A DNA stretch of 64,000 nt from the NCBI GenBank assembly GCA_964561215.1, contig CAZLOS010000012.1:7018-71017 (forward strand). Reading direction: 5' to 3'. The notes under the pieces are model-generated. The model saw nothing but the letters and a program-made list of their open reading frames with translations, was not told the origin of the DNA and did no database searches. Each line of letters opens with the position of its first letter. Positions within the stretch are counted from its first letter, which is position 1. Below, in pieces: positions 17,881 through 26,473 of this stretch. A program made the translations under genes and the position numbers. Source of the DNA: JAJFUV01 sp964561215. GTDB taxonomy: Bacteria; Acidobacteriota; Terriglobia; Bryobacterales; Bryobacteraceae.

Positions 17881-19837
17881 ATCCGCCGGCCCGACCCGCC
17901 GCGAGACGTTCGAGACAATCGGCGCGGGATTCGTCTTTCAGTTTGTGTTGAAGGGCGCCCCAGGCACGCAGCTCGGTGCGAGGTTGCGTTTCGATGCCGG
18001 CGGCGCGGTGACGTTGCTCACAGGGAAGGTCGAGCTCGGGCAAGGATCGCGCACGCTGCTCACGCAGTGCGTGGCGGAAGAACTCGGCGTCGCGCCGGGC
18101 AAAGTGCGCGTCGTCATGGGCGACACGGCGCTGGTGCCGGACGACGGCGGCACCTATGCCAGCCTCACCACCCCGCTCACGGTTCCCGTGGTGCGCCAGG
18201 CGGCGGCCGCAGCCCGCCGCATGCTTGAAACCATGACGCCCGCCGAGGCCGTACAACGCGAGATCCCCGTCGAAGTGGATCTCACGCCACCCGCCAAGTG
18301 GAAGACGCTGGGAAAGCCCATGGCGAACGTGAACGGTCGCGCGATCGTCACCGGGGCGTTGAAGTATTCTACCGACGTGAAGGTGCCCGGTATGCTGGCG
18401 GGCAAGGCGGTGCGGCCGGAGGCCTACCAGGCCACGCTGGCCGGCTTCGACGCCCGGGAAGCCGGGAAACTGCCAGGCGTGAAAGTAGTGCGCGAGGGAG
18501 ATTTCCTCGGAGTGGTCGCGCCCGATGAGGCCACGGCGGCGCGGGCGGCCTCGCTGGTTCGCGCGGAGTGGCGCGCCGAGGAACTCGTAGCCGCCGCGAA
18601 ACTCGCCGAGCATTTCACCAAGACCGCGGTCGCCCCGGTGGCGAACTTCGCCACGCGCTATCCGCCCTTGCTGGAGAGGGGCGACGTGGAGCGCGGCCTC
18701 GCTGAATCCGCCGGACGTCATGAGGCCGCCTACACGCTGCCGTTCATCGCGCACGCGCCTATCGAGCCGCGCGCCGCGGTGGCCTATTGGGATGAAAACG
18801 GATTGACCGTGCTCGGCGGCTCGCAGGTCCCCTTCGCCGTGCGCGGCCAGTTGGCCGCCGCTTTCGGCATCCCGGACCGGCAAGTCCGGTTGATCTGCTG
18901 CGACGTGGGGACGGGATTCGGCGGCAAGCACGGACCGGAAGTGATGCTGGAAGCCGCGCGCCTGGCCAAGGCGGCCGGCAAACCCGTGCGCGTCGCCTGG
19001 AGCCGGGAGGAAGAATTCGTCCGGTCCTACTGCCGGCCGGCGGCTTTCATTAAGGTACGCAGCGGCATCTCGGCCGGCGGCGGAATCCACGCCTGGGATT
19101 TCCGGAACTACAACTCCGGTGCCGCGTCCCTCACCGTGCCGTACGACGTCGCGAACTACCGTTGCGCTTTCTACCGTGCCTCGTCACCGTTGCGGCAGGG
19201 CCCTTACCGGTCGCTGGCGGCGGTGGCCAACACGTTCGCGCGCGAAACGCACGTGGGTGAGTTGGCCGCGATGACGGGCCTGGATCCGGTCGAATTCCGG
19301 TTGCGCCACATTACGAACGCACGCCTGCGTGAAGCGATCGAGCGCGCCGCCGAGCGCTTCGGCTGGGGCAAGACGCGCGAAGCCTCGGGCATGGCGTGCA
19401 ACATCGAAAAGGGCGCCCACATGGCGCTGTTTGTCGCGCTGGAGGTCGCGGATGGCCGCGTCCGGCTGACGCGCATGGTGGCGGCATTCGATTGCGGCGC
19501 CGTGCTCAATCCCGACAACCTGCGCAACCAAGTCACCGGCGCGATCATGATGGGGCTGGGCGGCGCGTTGTTCGAAGAACTCCGTTACGACGCCTTCAAG
19601 GTTGTGAACAATCGTTTCAGCGACTACCGCGTACCTCGATTCGCCGACCTGCCGGCTATCGACGTAATCCTGATCGACCGTCGCGAGGCGGTGCCTGCCG
19701 GAGCCGGCGAATCGCCCATCACCGTGGTCGCTCCGGCCATCGGAGCCGCCCTGCAACGCGCGACAAAGAAATGGTTTCGCGCGCTCCCCTTCGAGAAGGC
19801 CCTCGCTCTGCCCAAGGATTTCAGGGAACAGCTATAA
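17873..19837 (+). CDS. Molybdopterin-binding large subunit of an aldehyde/isoquinoline oxidoreductase (IorB-like)
   Basis: This 654-residue protein starts at a GTG after a GGGAGG ribosome site and overlaps the small subunit. Near the N-terminus, TRRETFETIGAG resembles a twin-arginine signal, as in exported IorB-type proteins. Cofactor-binding segments include GKVELGQGSRT, GGSQVPF, GTGFGGKHGPEV and EKGAHMALFVALEV. The active-site glutamate lies in GAGESP near residue 613. The family hydroxylates aldehydes or N-heterocycles with water as the oxygen source. It is somewhat shorter than the 700-750 residues common for IorB. Substrate unknown. A TATAAT-like box overlaps its stop and could serve the mdh gene. 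Confidence 0.88.
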   Translation: MARSAGPTRRETFETIGAGFVFQFVLKGAPGTQLGARLRFDAGGAVTLLTGKVELGQGSRTLLTQCVAEELGVAPGKVRVVMGDTALVPDDGGTYASLTTPLTVPVVRQAAAAARRMLETMTPAEAVQREIPVEVDLTPPAKWKTLGKPMANVNGRAIVTGALKYSTDVKVPGMLAGKAVRPEAYQATLAGFDAREAGKLPGVKVVREGDFLGVVAPDEATAARAASLVRAEWRAEELVAAAKLAEHFTKTAVAPVANFATRYPPLLERGDVERGLAESAGRHEAAYTLPFIAHAPIEPRAAVAYWDENGLTVLGGSQVPFAVRGQLAAAFGIPDRQVRLICCDVGTGFGGKHGPEVMLEAARLAKAAGKPVRVAWSREEEFVRSYCRPAAFIKVRSGISAGGGIHAWDFRNYNSGAASLTVPYDVANYRCAFYRASSPLRQGPYRSLAAVANTFARETHVGELAAMTGLDPVEFRLRHITNARLREAIERAAERFGWGKTREASGMACNIEKGAHMALFVALEVADGRVRLTRMVAAFDCGAVLNPDNLRNQVTGAIMMGLGGALFEELRYDAFKVVNNRFSDYRVPRFADLPAIDVILIDRREAVPAGAGESPITVVAPAIGAALQRATKKWFRALPFEKALALPKDFREQL

Positions 19838-19876
19838 TTCACCTATTGCAGTGAATAAATTCCTGGAGGTGGTTCG

Positions 19877-20815
19877 ATGCGCAAAAAAGTGACGGTTATC
19901 GGCGCTGGGAACGTGGGGGCCAGTTGTGCTTTGCGTATTGCCGACAAGGAGCTGGCCGATGTCGTCCTGGTAGACATCGTCGAGGGAGTCCCGCAGGGCA
20001 AGGGCCTTGACATGATGCAGTCGGGCCCCGTGCAAGGGTACGACGTAAGCATCGTAGGATCAAATAGTTACGACGCCACGGCGAACTCGGACGTGGTGGT
20101 AATTACGGCCGGATTCCCCCGCAAGCCGGGGATGAGCCGCGACGACCTGCTGCTGGCCAACTACGACATCGTGAGCGCCGCCGCCCGGCAGGCGGCCGCG
20201 TACTCGCCCAACGCCGTCCTGGTCATCGTGACCAACCCGCTCGACGCCATGTGCTGGACCGCATACAAAGTGTCGGGCTTCCCGAAACAGCGAGTTGTAG
20301 GCATGGCCGGGATTTTGGACACGGCGCGCTATCGGACTTTCATCGCCGAGGCGTTGAGCGTGTCGGTGGAAAGCGTCACGGCGCTGGTGATGGGCGGACA
20401 TGGCGACACCATGGTGCCGCTGGTGCGGCTGACCAGCGTCGCCGGCATTCCGCTCACCGAACTCCTGGATCAAGACACCATCGACCGCCTGGTGCAGCGT
20501 ACGCGCGACGGCGGCGCGGAAATCGTCAAGTACCTGAAGACCGGCAGCGCCTACTATGCTCCGTCGGCTGCCGCGGTCGAGATGGTCGAGTCTATTATCA
20601 AGGACAAGAAGAAAGTGCTGCCTTGCGCGGCCTACATCGAGGGAGAGTACGGTTTCACCGGCGTATTCGCGGGCGTGCCGGTGAGATTGGGAGCTGCCGG
20701 GGTCGAGAAAATCTACGAAGTAAAGCTTAGCGGAACCGAGCAATCCATGCTGGCTAAGAGTGCGGCCTCAGTGGAAGAACTGATCGACATTCTCAAGAAA
20801 AAGATGGCATCCTGA
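19877..20815 (+). CDS. mdh: Malate dehydrogenase (LDH-like type)
   Basis: This 312-residue NAD-dependent enzyme interconverts malate and oxaloacetate in the citric acid cycle. The Rossmann motif VIGAGNVGAS is at the start and VDIVEGVPQGKGLDM follows. The substrate-binding segment AGFPRKPGMSRDDLL with its arginines marks malate rather than lactate specificity. The catalytic histidine is H175 in MGGHGDTMVP. The ATG at 19877 follows a strong GGAGG by 8 bases. It stands alone, with only a small membrane peptide gene behind it. Length and sequence match the MDH group found in many bacteria with LDH-like malate dehydrogenases. Confidence 0.96.
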   Translation: MRKKVTVIGAGNVGASCALRIADKELADVVLVDIVEGVPQGKGLDMMQSGPVQGYDVSIVGSNSYDATANSDVVVITAGFPRKPGMSRDDLLLANYDIVSAAARQAAAYSPNAVLVIVTNPLDAMCWTAYKVSGFPKQRVVGMAGILDTARYRTFIAEALSVSVESVTALVMGGHGDTMVPLVRLTSVAGIPLTELLDQDTIDRLVQRTRDGGAEIVKYLKTGSAYYAPSAAAVEMVESIIKDKKKVLPCAAYIEGEYGFTGVFAGVPVRLGAAGVEKIYEVKLSGTEQSMLAKSAASVEELIDILKKKMAS

Positions 20816-20839
20816 ATCGGGCACTAGGAGGCATCCCTC

Positions 20840-20953
20840 GTGACACGGGAGACAATTGAGATTGTCTGCAGCGTACTCTGCGTTCTGTTGGTGATCGCGA
20901 TCATCTTGCGGCGTAAGACAAGGAACACGAAACAGCAGGACGATGAGTCTTAG
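20840..20953 (+). CDS. 37-residue single-span membrane peptide after mdh
   Basis: This is a short frame missed by length cut-offs. A perfect AGGAGG at 20826-20831 lies 8 bases before a GTG at 20840. The product has an acidic start (MTRETIEI), a hydrophobic span (VCSVLCVLLVIAIIL) and a basic then acidic tail (RRKTRNTKQQDDES), which fits an N-out/C-in or tail-anchored topology. It begins 24 bases after the mdh stop and would be made from the same transcript. I know no named family for it. The ribosome site and clean membrane-peptide profile argue for translation. Confidence 0.62.
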   Translation: MTRETIEIVCSVLCVLLVIAIILRRKTRNTKQQDDES

Positions 20954-20982
20954 GTGAGGCCGGGACTGCCCGGCGATCCACG

Positions 20983-22194
20983 TCAAGCCCTGGAGAACAG
21001 CGACAGGAACCCGCCCAGATGCGTTTTGTGGCGAGAGCCCCCCTGGCTTCCGCCGAGGCCTTCCGCCAAGGCTGTCAGGCTCTTGCCGATAGCCGAGTTC
21101 GTGGCCAACGGCTTGCCGTCCATCAGTGATCGCTGGACGGCTTCGTAATCGTACGGAATCACCTGAGACACGTCGATCTTGAGCGCGGTCTGGACGGCAT
21201 CGTCCGACAATCCCAATTCGCGCGCGTAGCGGTTTAGCACCAAGTGCATCCGGGAACGGGGGACTCCCCGGCTTTCCATATACGTAATGGCCCGCTGGGC
21301 GGCCTCCAGGGCGGGCAATTCATTGGTGGTTACGACCAGCACCTCGTCCGCCAGCCGCGATACCGACAGACTGAAGTCGGTGAACGGGCCGCTCGTATCG
21401 GCGATGACGGCGTCGTAGAGCCGCCGGCCGTATTCGATAATGACGGTGGCGTCCTGCGCCTCCTGCATCCCGTCGGCCGGGTTCTCGGGGCTGAGCAGGA
21501 CGTCGAATCCCTGGTGGTGGCAGGTCATCACCCTCCAAAGATCGGCGTCCAAATTGTTGGAGTGTGCCAGGGCATCCACGAAGCTGTAGCTGGACTTCAG
21601 CTTCAGCAGAAACGCCACGGTCCCCGTAAGCGGGTCAAGGTCCGTCAACAAGGCTTTCTTCGCCCCCAGACGCTTGTGGTGCCCGGCCAGGCTGCAGGCT
21701 ATGGTGGTCGCCCCGCAACCGCCTTTGGCCGGCACGATCGAGTAGACTTTGCCCAGTCCGTCGCGTCCCGGGTAAAGCTCCGGAATCTGCTTGGACAGTT
21801 TCTCGGCGATCATCTGCACCTGGTCCGGGGTGTACGGCCAGATCATGAACTCGCTCGCTCCCTGCCGGAGCGAATGCAGGATGGTGTCCGAATCGTTGGA
21901 GGGCAACAGCGCCACAATGGCCAACCTCGGATCGGCCGCGGCCAGATCCGCCACCAGGCCGAGCGCCTTTTCCGCATCGGAGGTGACATCCACGAAACAG
22001 ATGGCGGCGCCTGGCGGGTTGAGAATGTCGGCCGCGGTCACCCGTTGGGGCGGGGCCTGTACGTGCGTGACCGGGACCAGCGGCAACTTCTGCGCCAGCA
22101 GCGGGGTCAGGTCGGCGACCAAGCCCCGGTCGGACGAAACGATCACGGCGTGAAGTCCGCTGGAACGCGGTGAATGGGTCGGCGGTTTTGACAT
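20983..22194 (-). CDS. CpaE/TadZ-like MinD-family ATPase with receiver-like N-terminus
   Basis: This is a 403-residue protein. Residues about 15-130 look like a CheY-like fold without a clear phosphoacceptor site. Residues about 145-380 are a MinD/ParA-type ATPase with the deviant Walker A KGGCGATT near 152-159, followed by ALLTDLDPLTG and the segment YDAVIADTSG. This is the architecture of CpaE/TadZ, which place the Flp/Tad pilus machine at a pole. No other tad or cpa gene is in the window, so it is an orphan here and may serve another localisation task. It is divergent from a NarL-type regulator, with 165 bases between starts. Confidence 0.85.
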   Translation of the reverse strand: MSKPPTHSPRSSGLHAVIVSSDRGLVADLTPLLAQKLPLVPVTHVQAPPQRVTAADILNPPGAAICFVDVTSDAEKALGLVADLAAADPRLAIVALLPSNDSDTILHSLRQGASEFMIWPYTPDQVQMIAEKLSKQIPELYPGRDGLGKVYSIVPAKGGCGATTIACSLAGHHKRLGAKKALLTDLDPLTGTVAFLLKLKSSYSFVDALAHSNNLDADLWRVMTCHHQGFDVLLSPENPADGMQEAQDATVIIEYGRRLYDAVIADTSGPFTDFSLSVSRLADEVLVVTTNELPALEAAQRAITYMESRGVPRSRMHLVLNRYARELGLSDDAVQTALKIDVSQVIPYDYEAVQRSLMDGKPLATNSAIGKSLTALAEGLGGSQGGSRHKTHLGGFLSLFSRA

Positions 22195-22294
22195 TCGTTC
22201 AGGGTGACCGGGGAGTCACCACCTGATGTAGATCGGCAGTACGGGCGGAAAACATGAGATTCCAGGGCTCACGAATGTACTAAAGGTAAGGGGA

Positions 22295-22313
22295 CATGAG
22301 TCGATAAGTCATG
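22295..22313. promoter_or_regulatory. Inverted repeat between divergent cpaE-like and narL-like genes
   Basis: The 19-base stretch starts with CATGA and ends with TCATG, separated by nine bases. It lies about 47 bases before the regulator's ATG, so it could be an autoregulatory site. The arms are only five bases long, so chance is a real alternative. Confidence 0.25.
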
Positions 22314-22359
22314 CAAAAGTGACGCGGGAATCGCGGAGCTTCACATAAGGATACGGAGA

Positions 22360-23007
22360 ATGGATCAGACATCGAAAACGGCCGTGGGGATTTGCGAGAG
22401 CCAGCCTGTCACTTCGGAGGGACTCCGGAGGCTGCTGGAGGCGACTTCCGACCTTGCCATCAGTTGGGCCGCGAACTCATTGACGCTGGCGCAGGAACTG
22501 GTGCGCGACGCGCGGCCCGCGCTCGTCATCCTTGACAAGGCATTCGGCATCCAATCCGTTCTGGAGTGGATCGCCGAAGCCAGGACCCAGCCTGAGCACC
22601 CCAACATCCTGGTTTGGGGTGGCTCCCTGTCGGAGGCCGAGGCGTTGCGGTTCCTGCAAGCCGGCGCCAAGGGTATTGTCTCGAAAACGGCGGAAACCGC
22701 CAGTCTCCTGGCCTGCCTGAGGTCCGTAGTCGCCGGTTCCTGTTGGATGGAAGAGAGTGTATTCAGAGGCGCGCAGCGCCCTGAACGCCGCGGGCACTCC
22801 GATCTCACCCCGCGCGAACTACAAGTGCTCGAACTGGTTGAACAGGGCCTGAAGAACAAGGAAATAGCCCGGGAACTGGGCATCCGGCCCGGCACGGTGA
22901 AGATACACCTCAAACATATCTTTGAAAAGACGGGGGTCCGTGGACGCTACGGGCTCGCCCTCACTGGTCTGCGGGCCAAGGGCCTGCTCACGCTGCCACA
23001 TATGTAA
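22360..23007 (+). CDS. NarL/LuxR-type response regulator with atypical receiver
   Basis: This is a 215-residue protein. The N-terminal receiver-like domain keeps an aspartate in VILDKAF and the lysine in GIVSK. It has a single acidic residue (CES) in place of the usual pair near the N-terminus, and VWGGS in place of the conserved threonine motif, so normal phosphorylation is doubtful. The C-terminal LuxR helix-turn-helix is intact (LTPRELQVLELVEQG from 149, then NKEIARELGIRPGTVKIHL). It probably binds DNA as a dimer. There is no kinase gene beside it. It faces the TadZ/CpaE-like gene and may control it. Confidence 0.87.
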   Translation: MDQTSKTAVGICESQPVTSEGLRRLLEATSDLAISWAANSLTLAQELVRDARPALVILDKAFGIQSVLEWIAEARTQPEHPNILVWGGSLSEAEALRFLQAGAKGIVSKTAETASLLACLRSVVAGSCWMEESVFRGAQRPERRGHSDLTPRELQVLELVEQGLKNKEIARELGIRPGTVKIHLKHIFEKTGVRGRYGLALTGLRAKGLLTLPHM

Positions 23008-23028
23008 GCGGCCCGGGGCCGTTTCCCG

Positions 23029-24714
23029 GTGCGTGCTATTCTGTGGGTTGTGGCTGCCACTGCCCGTGTAGGCTTGCTGTTCCTGATCGCGCTTCCTACC
23101 TTTACCCAGACGCTGCCGCTGCTCGGAGCGTTAAGCGCCGAGCTGGACCGTAACTATTCGATTCTAAAGGAGAAGGGCGACCCTCCGCCCTACTTCATCA
23201 GCTACGCCGCGACCGGAAGTGAAGCCTATTCCATAGCGGCGACGGGCGGATCGATCCTCGTGAGCGAGCAAGGCCGCAGTTGCCGCCTGGACGTGAGCGT
23301 TCGCGTAGGTTCCCCCCAGTTCGACAACTACCATCATGTTCAGGGCGAGCGCCCACGTTTCACAAGCGGGACTGCCATCGCCATCGATGGTTCGCCCGAA
23401 TCCATCCGTCACTCGGTTTGGCTCGAGACCGACCGCGTGTATCGCGCCGCCGCCGAGCGCCTCATCAAGATCAAAAGTGCCGCTCAAGTGAAGCTCAGCG
23501 AGGACGCGTCGGCTGACTTCTCAAGGGAAACGCCTGTTCGTTTCACCGGCCCTCCGCCCAAGCTCCGGTTCCCGGTCGAGGACTGGACCGGCCGCCTGCG
23601 CAAGTGGTCGTCGGGCTTCAACCGGTATCCTTTTCTGTTGAGTTCAGCCGTGGGTGTGGCCGCCCGCCGGGAAGAAAGGTTCCTGGTGAGCACGGAAGGC
23701 ACGAGCCTCGATCACGGGCGCATCTACGCGCAGTTGAGCGTGACGGGACACGGCAAAGCGGCCGACGGGATGGACCTGGCGGCCCAGGAAACCATTGACA
23801 TCGACGACACGGCCAAGCCGCCGAAAGACAGTCTGGTGAACGCGGCGGTGGAGCGCGTGGCCTCGATGATCGAGCGGATGCGTACGGCTCCCGTGGTGGA
23901 TCCGTACGCGGGTCCGGCCATTTTGAGCGGCCGCGCCGCCGGCGTGTTCTTCCACGAGATTTTCGGGCATCGCGTCGAAGGCCACCGGCAGAAAGACCCT
24001 GGCGAAGGTCAGACATTCGCCAAGGACGTCGGCAAAGCCGTGCTCCCGGATTTCCTGTCGGTGATCTTCGATCCAACGATTCGCCGCGCAGGCTCGACCG
24101 AACTGAATGGCTGGTACCTGTACGACGATGAGGGCGTGGCCGCGCGCCGCACGCCGCTGGTCGAAAAGGGCATCCTCAAGACGTTCCTGATGTCGCGTTC
24201 GCCGATTCCGGGCTTCGATCACTCGAACGGCCATGGCCGTCGCCAGCCGGGCGCCGAAGTGATCTCGCGGCAATCGAATCTGTTCGTCGTGAGCACCAAA
24301 CAGGTTCCCACAACGCGCCTGCGTCAGATGCTTATCGAGGAGATCCGCCGGCAGAACAAGCCCTATGGCCTGTATTTTGAACAGGTTGTGGGGGGATACA
24401 CATCCACCGCGGTACGCGGGTTGCAGGCTTTCACGGTGATTCCGCTGGTGGTTTACCGCGTCTACCCCGACGGACGGCCCGACGAACTGGTGCGGGGGGT
24501 GGACATTGTCGGGACGCCTCTGGCGAGCTTCTCCAAGATCGTCGCCACATCGGACCAGCCTGGAGTTTTCAACGGGATCTGCGGCGCCGAATCCGGGAGC
24601 GTTCCCGTGGCAGCGGTCAGTCCGGCGCTGCTGGTAACGGAGATCGAAGTGCAAAGAAAAGCCAAGTCGCAGGAGCGTCCGCCGCTGCTCGCCGCCCCGG
24701 GTGAATCCAAATGA
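23029..24714 (+). CDS. Exported TldD-like metalloprotease (catalytic subunit)
   Basis: This 561-residue member of the TldD/PmbA (U62) family has an N-terminal hydrophobic signal (VGLLFLIALPTFTQ). The zinc site is intact: HEIFGH begins at residue 309 and the third ligand is C518 in GICGAESGSVPV. Cytoplasmic TldD/TldE pairs degrade small unfolded peptides in a barrel-like heterodimer; export of such a protein is unusual compared with the E. coli pair. Translation starts at a GTG. The last four bases overlap the next gene (ATGA), which encodes the likely partner. Substrate unknown. Confidence 0.86.
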   Translation: MRAILWVVAATARVGLLFLIALPTFTQTLPLLGALSAELDRNYSILKEKGDPPPYFISYAATGSEAYSIAATGGSILVSEQGRSCRLDVSVRVGSPQFDNYHHVQGERPRFTSGTAIAIDGSPESIRHSVWLETDRVYRAAAERLIKIKSAAQVKLSEDASADFSRETPVRFTGPPPKLRFPVEDWTGRLRKWSSGFNRYPFLLSSAVGVAARREERFLVSTEGTSLDHGRIYAQLSVTGHGKAADGMDLAAQETIDIDDTAKPPKDSLVNAAVERVASMIERMRTAPVVDPYAGPAILSGRAAGVFFHEIFGHRVEGHRQKDPGEGQTFAKDVGKAVLPDFLSVIFDPTIRRAGSTELNGWYLYDDEGVAARRTPLVEKGILKTFLMSRSPIPGFDHSNGHGRRQPGAEVISRQSNLFVVSTKQVPTTRLRQMLIEEIRRQNKPYGLYFEQVVGGYTSTAVRGLQAFTVIPLVVYRVYPDGRPDELVRGVDIVGTPLASFSKIVATSDQPGVFNGICGAESGSVPVAAVSPALLVTEIEVQRKAKSQERPPLLAAPGESK

Positions 24715-26471
24715 GGCTGCGATTAGCGGTCGCCGTATTCGCCGTGGCGATGACAGCGGCGCGGGCGCCGCTCGCGGCTTCCGACGTGCTGCTGGATGCG
24801 ATGCGCGCCGAACTGGATCGCTCGCGCACCCTGAGGCTGGGCGATCTCGAACCGCCTTATTACATCGAGTACGCGATCGAGGACATGTCCGGCTACAGCG
24901 CGATTGCCTCGATGGGAGGCCTCATCGAGGCGCAACCGGATCGCATGCGCGCCAGCGCCGTGCAGGTCCGCGTGGGCGGCTACAAGTTCGACAACACCGA
25001 CTACGCCGGGACGGACTTTTTCTCTCCGGGCCGCAACGATGCGGGGCGCCTGGTGTTGGACGCCGCGCCGCAGCTCATCCGCCGCCACTTCTGGCTGGCC
25101 ACGGACCGCGCTTACAAGCGGGCCCTGGAGGGCATTGCGCGTAAACGGTCCGCCATGAAGAACGTCGCGCAGGACGAACCGCTCGACGACTTCCGCCCCG
25201 CCCCGCCGATCGATCTGGTTCGCGATGTGAAGCTGAACAAGCTCGACCAGGAGTCATGGAACTCGCGCGTGCGCAGCCTCTCGGCGCTGATGCGGTCTTA
25301 CCCGGATGTCTTCAACTCCTCGGTCGAGTTCCGGGACATGCAGAACGCGCATTACTTCGCGAACACGGAAGGCTCGAAGCTGCGCCTGCCCGAGAAGATC
25401 TCCTACCTGCGCGTCCGGGCCCGCGCAAGGGCTTCGGATGGGACCGAACTCTGGCACGCCTCCACGATCATCTGGCGCACCCCGGCCGCGGAGCCTTCGG
25501 GAAAGAATCTGGCGGCCGCGACCGAGCAGGTGGGGCGCGAGTTGACCGCCGCGGCCCGCGCCGCCGTCGCGGACGCTTACGCAGGGCCGGTGCTGTTTGA
25601 GGGCAAGGCTGCGGCACAGTTGTTCGCTGAGATTCTGGGGCGCAACGTGGTCGTGACGCGAAGGCCGGTGAGCGAACCGGGCACGTCGCTGCCGGTGGCG
25701 GGAAGCGAGTTGGAGAACCGGCTGGGTTCGCGGGTGTTGCCGGACTGGATGAGCGTCGTGGACGATCCCACGCGCACCGAGTGGAACGGCCAACCGCTCA
25801 TCGGCCATTACGAAGCCGACATGGAAGGCGTGCGGCCCGTGCCGGTCGAACTGATTGCAAAGGGGATCCTGAAGAACTTTCTCACGACGCGGCAACCGGT
25901 GAAGGGCTCGGCATCGTCCAACGGAAGAGCGCGGCTGCCCGGCGCATTCGGCGCCCGGTCGGCCGCCTGCTCGAACCTGTTTGTCGAGGCTGCAGGCGGC
26001 TTGCCTCTCGGCGCGTTGCGCGCGAAATTCATGGATATGTTGAAGAGCCGCGGCAAGCCATACGGCATTGTGGTGAGGGCCATGGATTTTCCATCTTCGG
26101 CGTCGATAGCGGACCTGCGCCGGCTGGCGGCGGGCATGGCGCGCGGAGGCGGCGAGGCGCGCCCGGTGTCGACGCCCTTCGAAATCTACCGCGTGTATCC
26201 GGACGGCCGCGAAGAGCGCGTGCGGGGGCTGAGATTCCGCGGTTTGGGGGTCCGTTCCCTCAAGGACATACAAGCCGCCTCGCGGGAGCAGGCCTTGTTC
26301 GAGTACCTTGAAAACGGCGTGCCTTGGGCCCTCGTTGGAATCGGCAACTACGTGGCCGAGACCTCGGTGGTGGCGCCATCGGTCTTATTCGACGATCTGG
26401 AACTGGAGAGGATGGACGCCGAGCGGCTCCGGCCGCCCATCGTGCCGCCTCCCGGCACGCTCACACGCTAG
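24711..26471 (+). CDS. Exported TldE-like partner that has lost the zinc ligands
   Basis: This 586-residue paralogue of the preceding gene has a signal peptide (LAVAVFAVAMTAARAPLAA) and the same N-terminal layout (LDAMRAELDRSRTL). At the position of the partner's HEIFGH it reads AEILGR (306-311), so both histidines are gone. Near the C-terminus, VGIGNYVAETSVVAPS replaces the cysteine-bearing ligand segment. It is thus a predicted pseudoprotease, as TldE/PmbA is in the well-studied pair, where only one subunit binds metal. It overlaps the previous gene by four bases and ends two bases before the LptFG gene. Confidence 0.82.
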   Translation: MRLRLAVAVFAVAMTAARAPLAASDVLLDAMRAELDRSRTLRLGDLEPPYYIEYAIEDMSGYSAIASMGGLIEAQPDRMRASAVQVRVGGYKFDNTDYAGTDFFSPGRNDAGRLVLDAAPQLIRRHFWLATDRAYKRALEGIARKRSAMKNVAQDEPLDDFRPAPPIDLVRDVKLNKLDQESWNSRVRSLSALMRSYPDVFNSSVEFRDMQNAHYFANTEGSKLRLPEKISYLRVRARARASDGTELWHASTIIWRTPAAEPSGKNLAAATEQVGRELTAAARAAVADAYAGPVLFEGKAAAQLFAEILGRNVVVTRRPVSEPGTSLPVAGSELENRLGSRVLPDWMSVVDDPTRTEWNGQPLIGHYEADMEGVRPVPVELIAKGILKNFLTTRQPVKGSASSNGRARLPGAFGARSAACSNLFVEAAGGLPLGALRAKFMDMLKSRGKPYGIVVRAMDFPSSASIADLRRLAAGMARGGGEARPVSTPFEIYRVYPDGREERVRGLRFRGLGVRSLKDIQAASREQALFEYLENGVPWALVGIGNYVAETSVVAPSVLFDDLELERMDAERLRPPIVPPPGTLTR

Positions 26472-26473
26472 AT

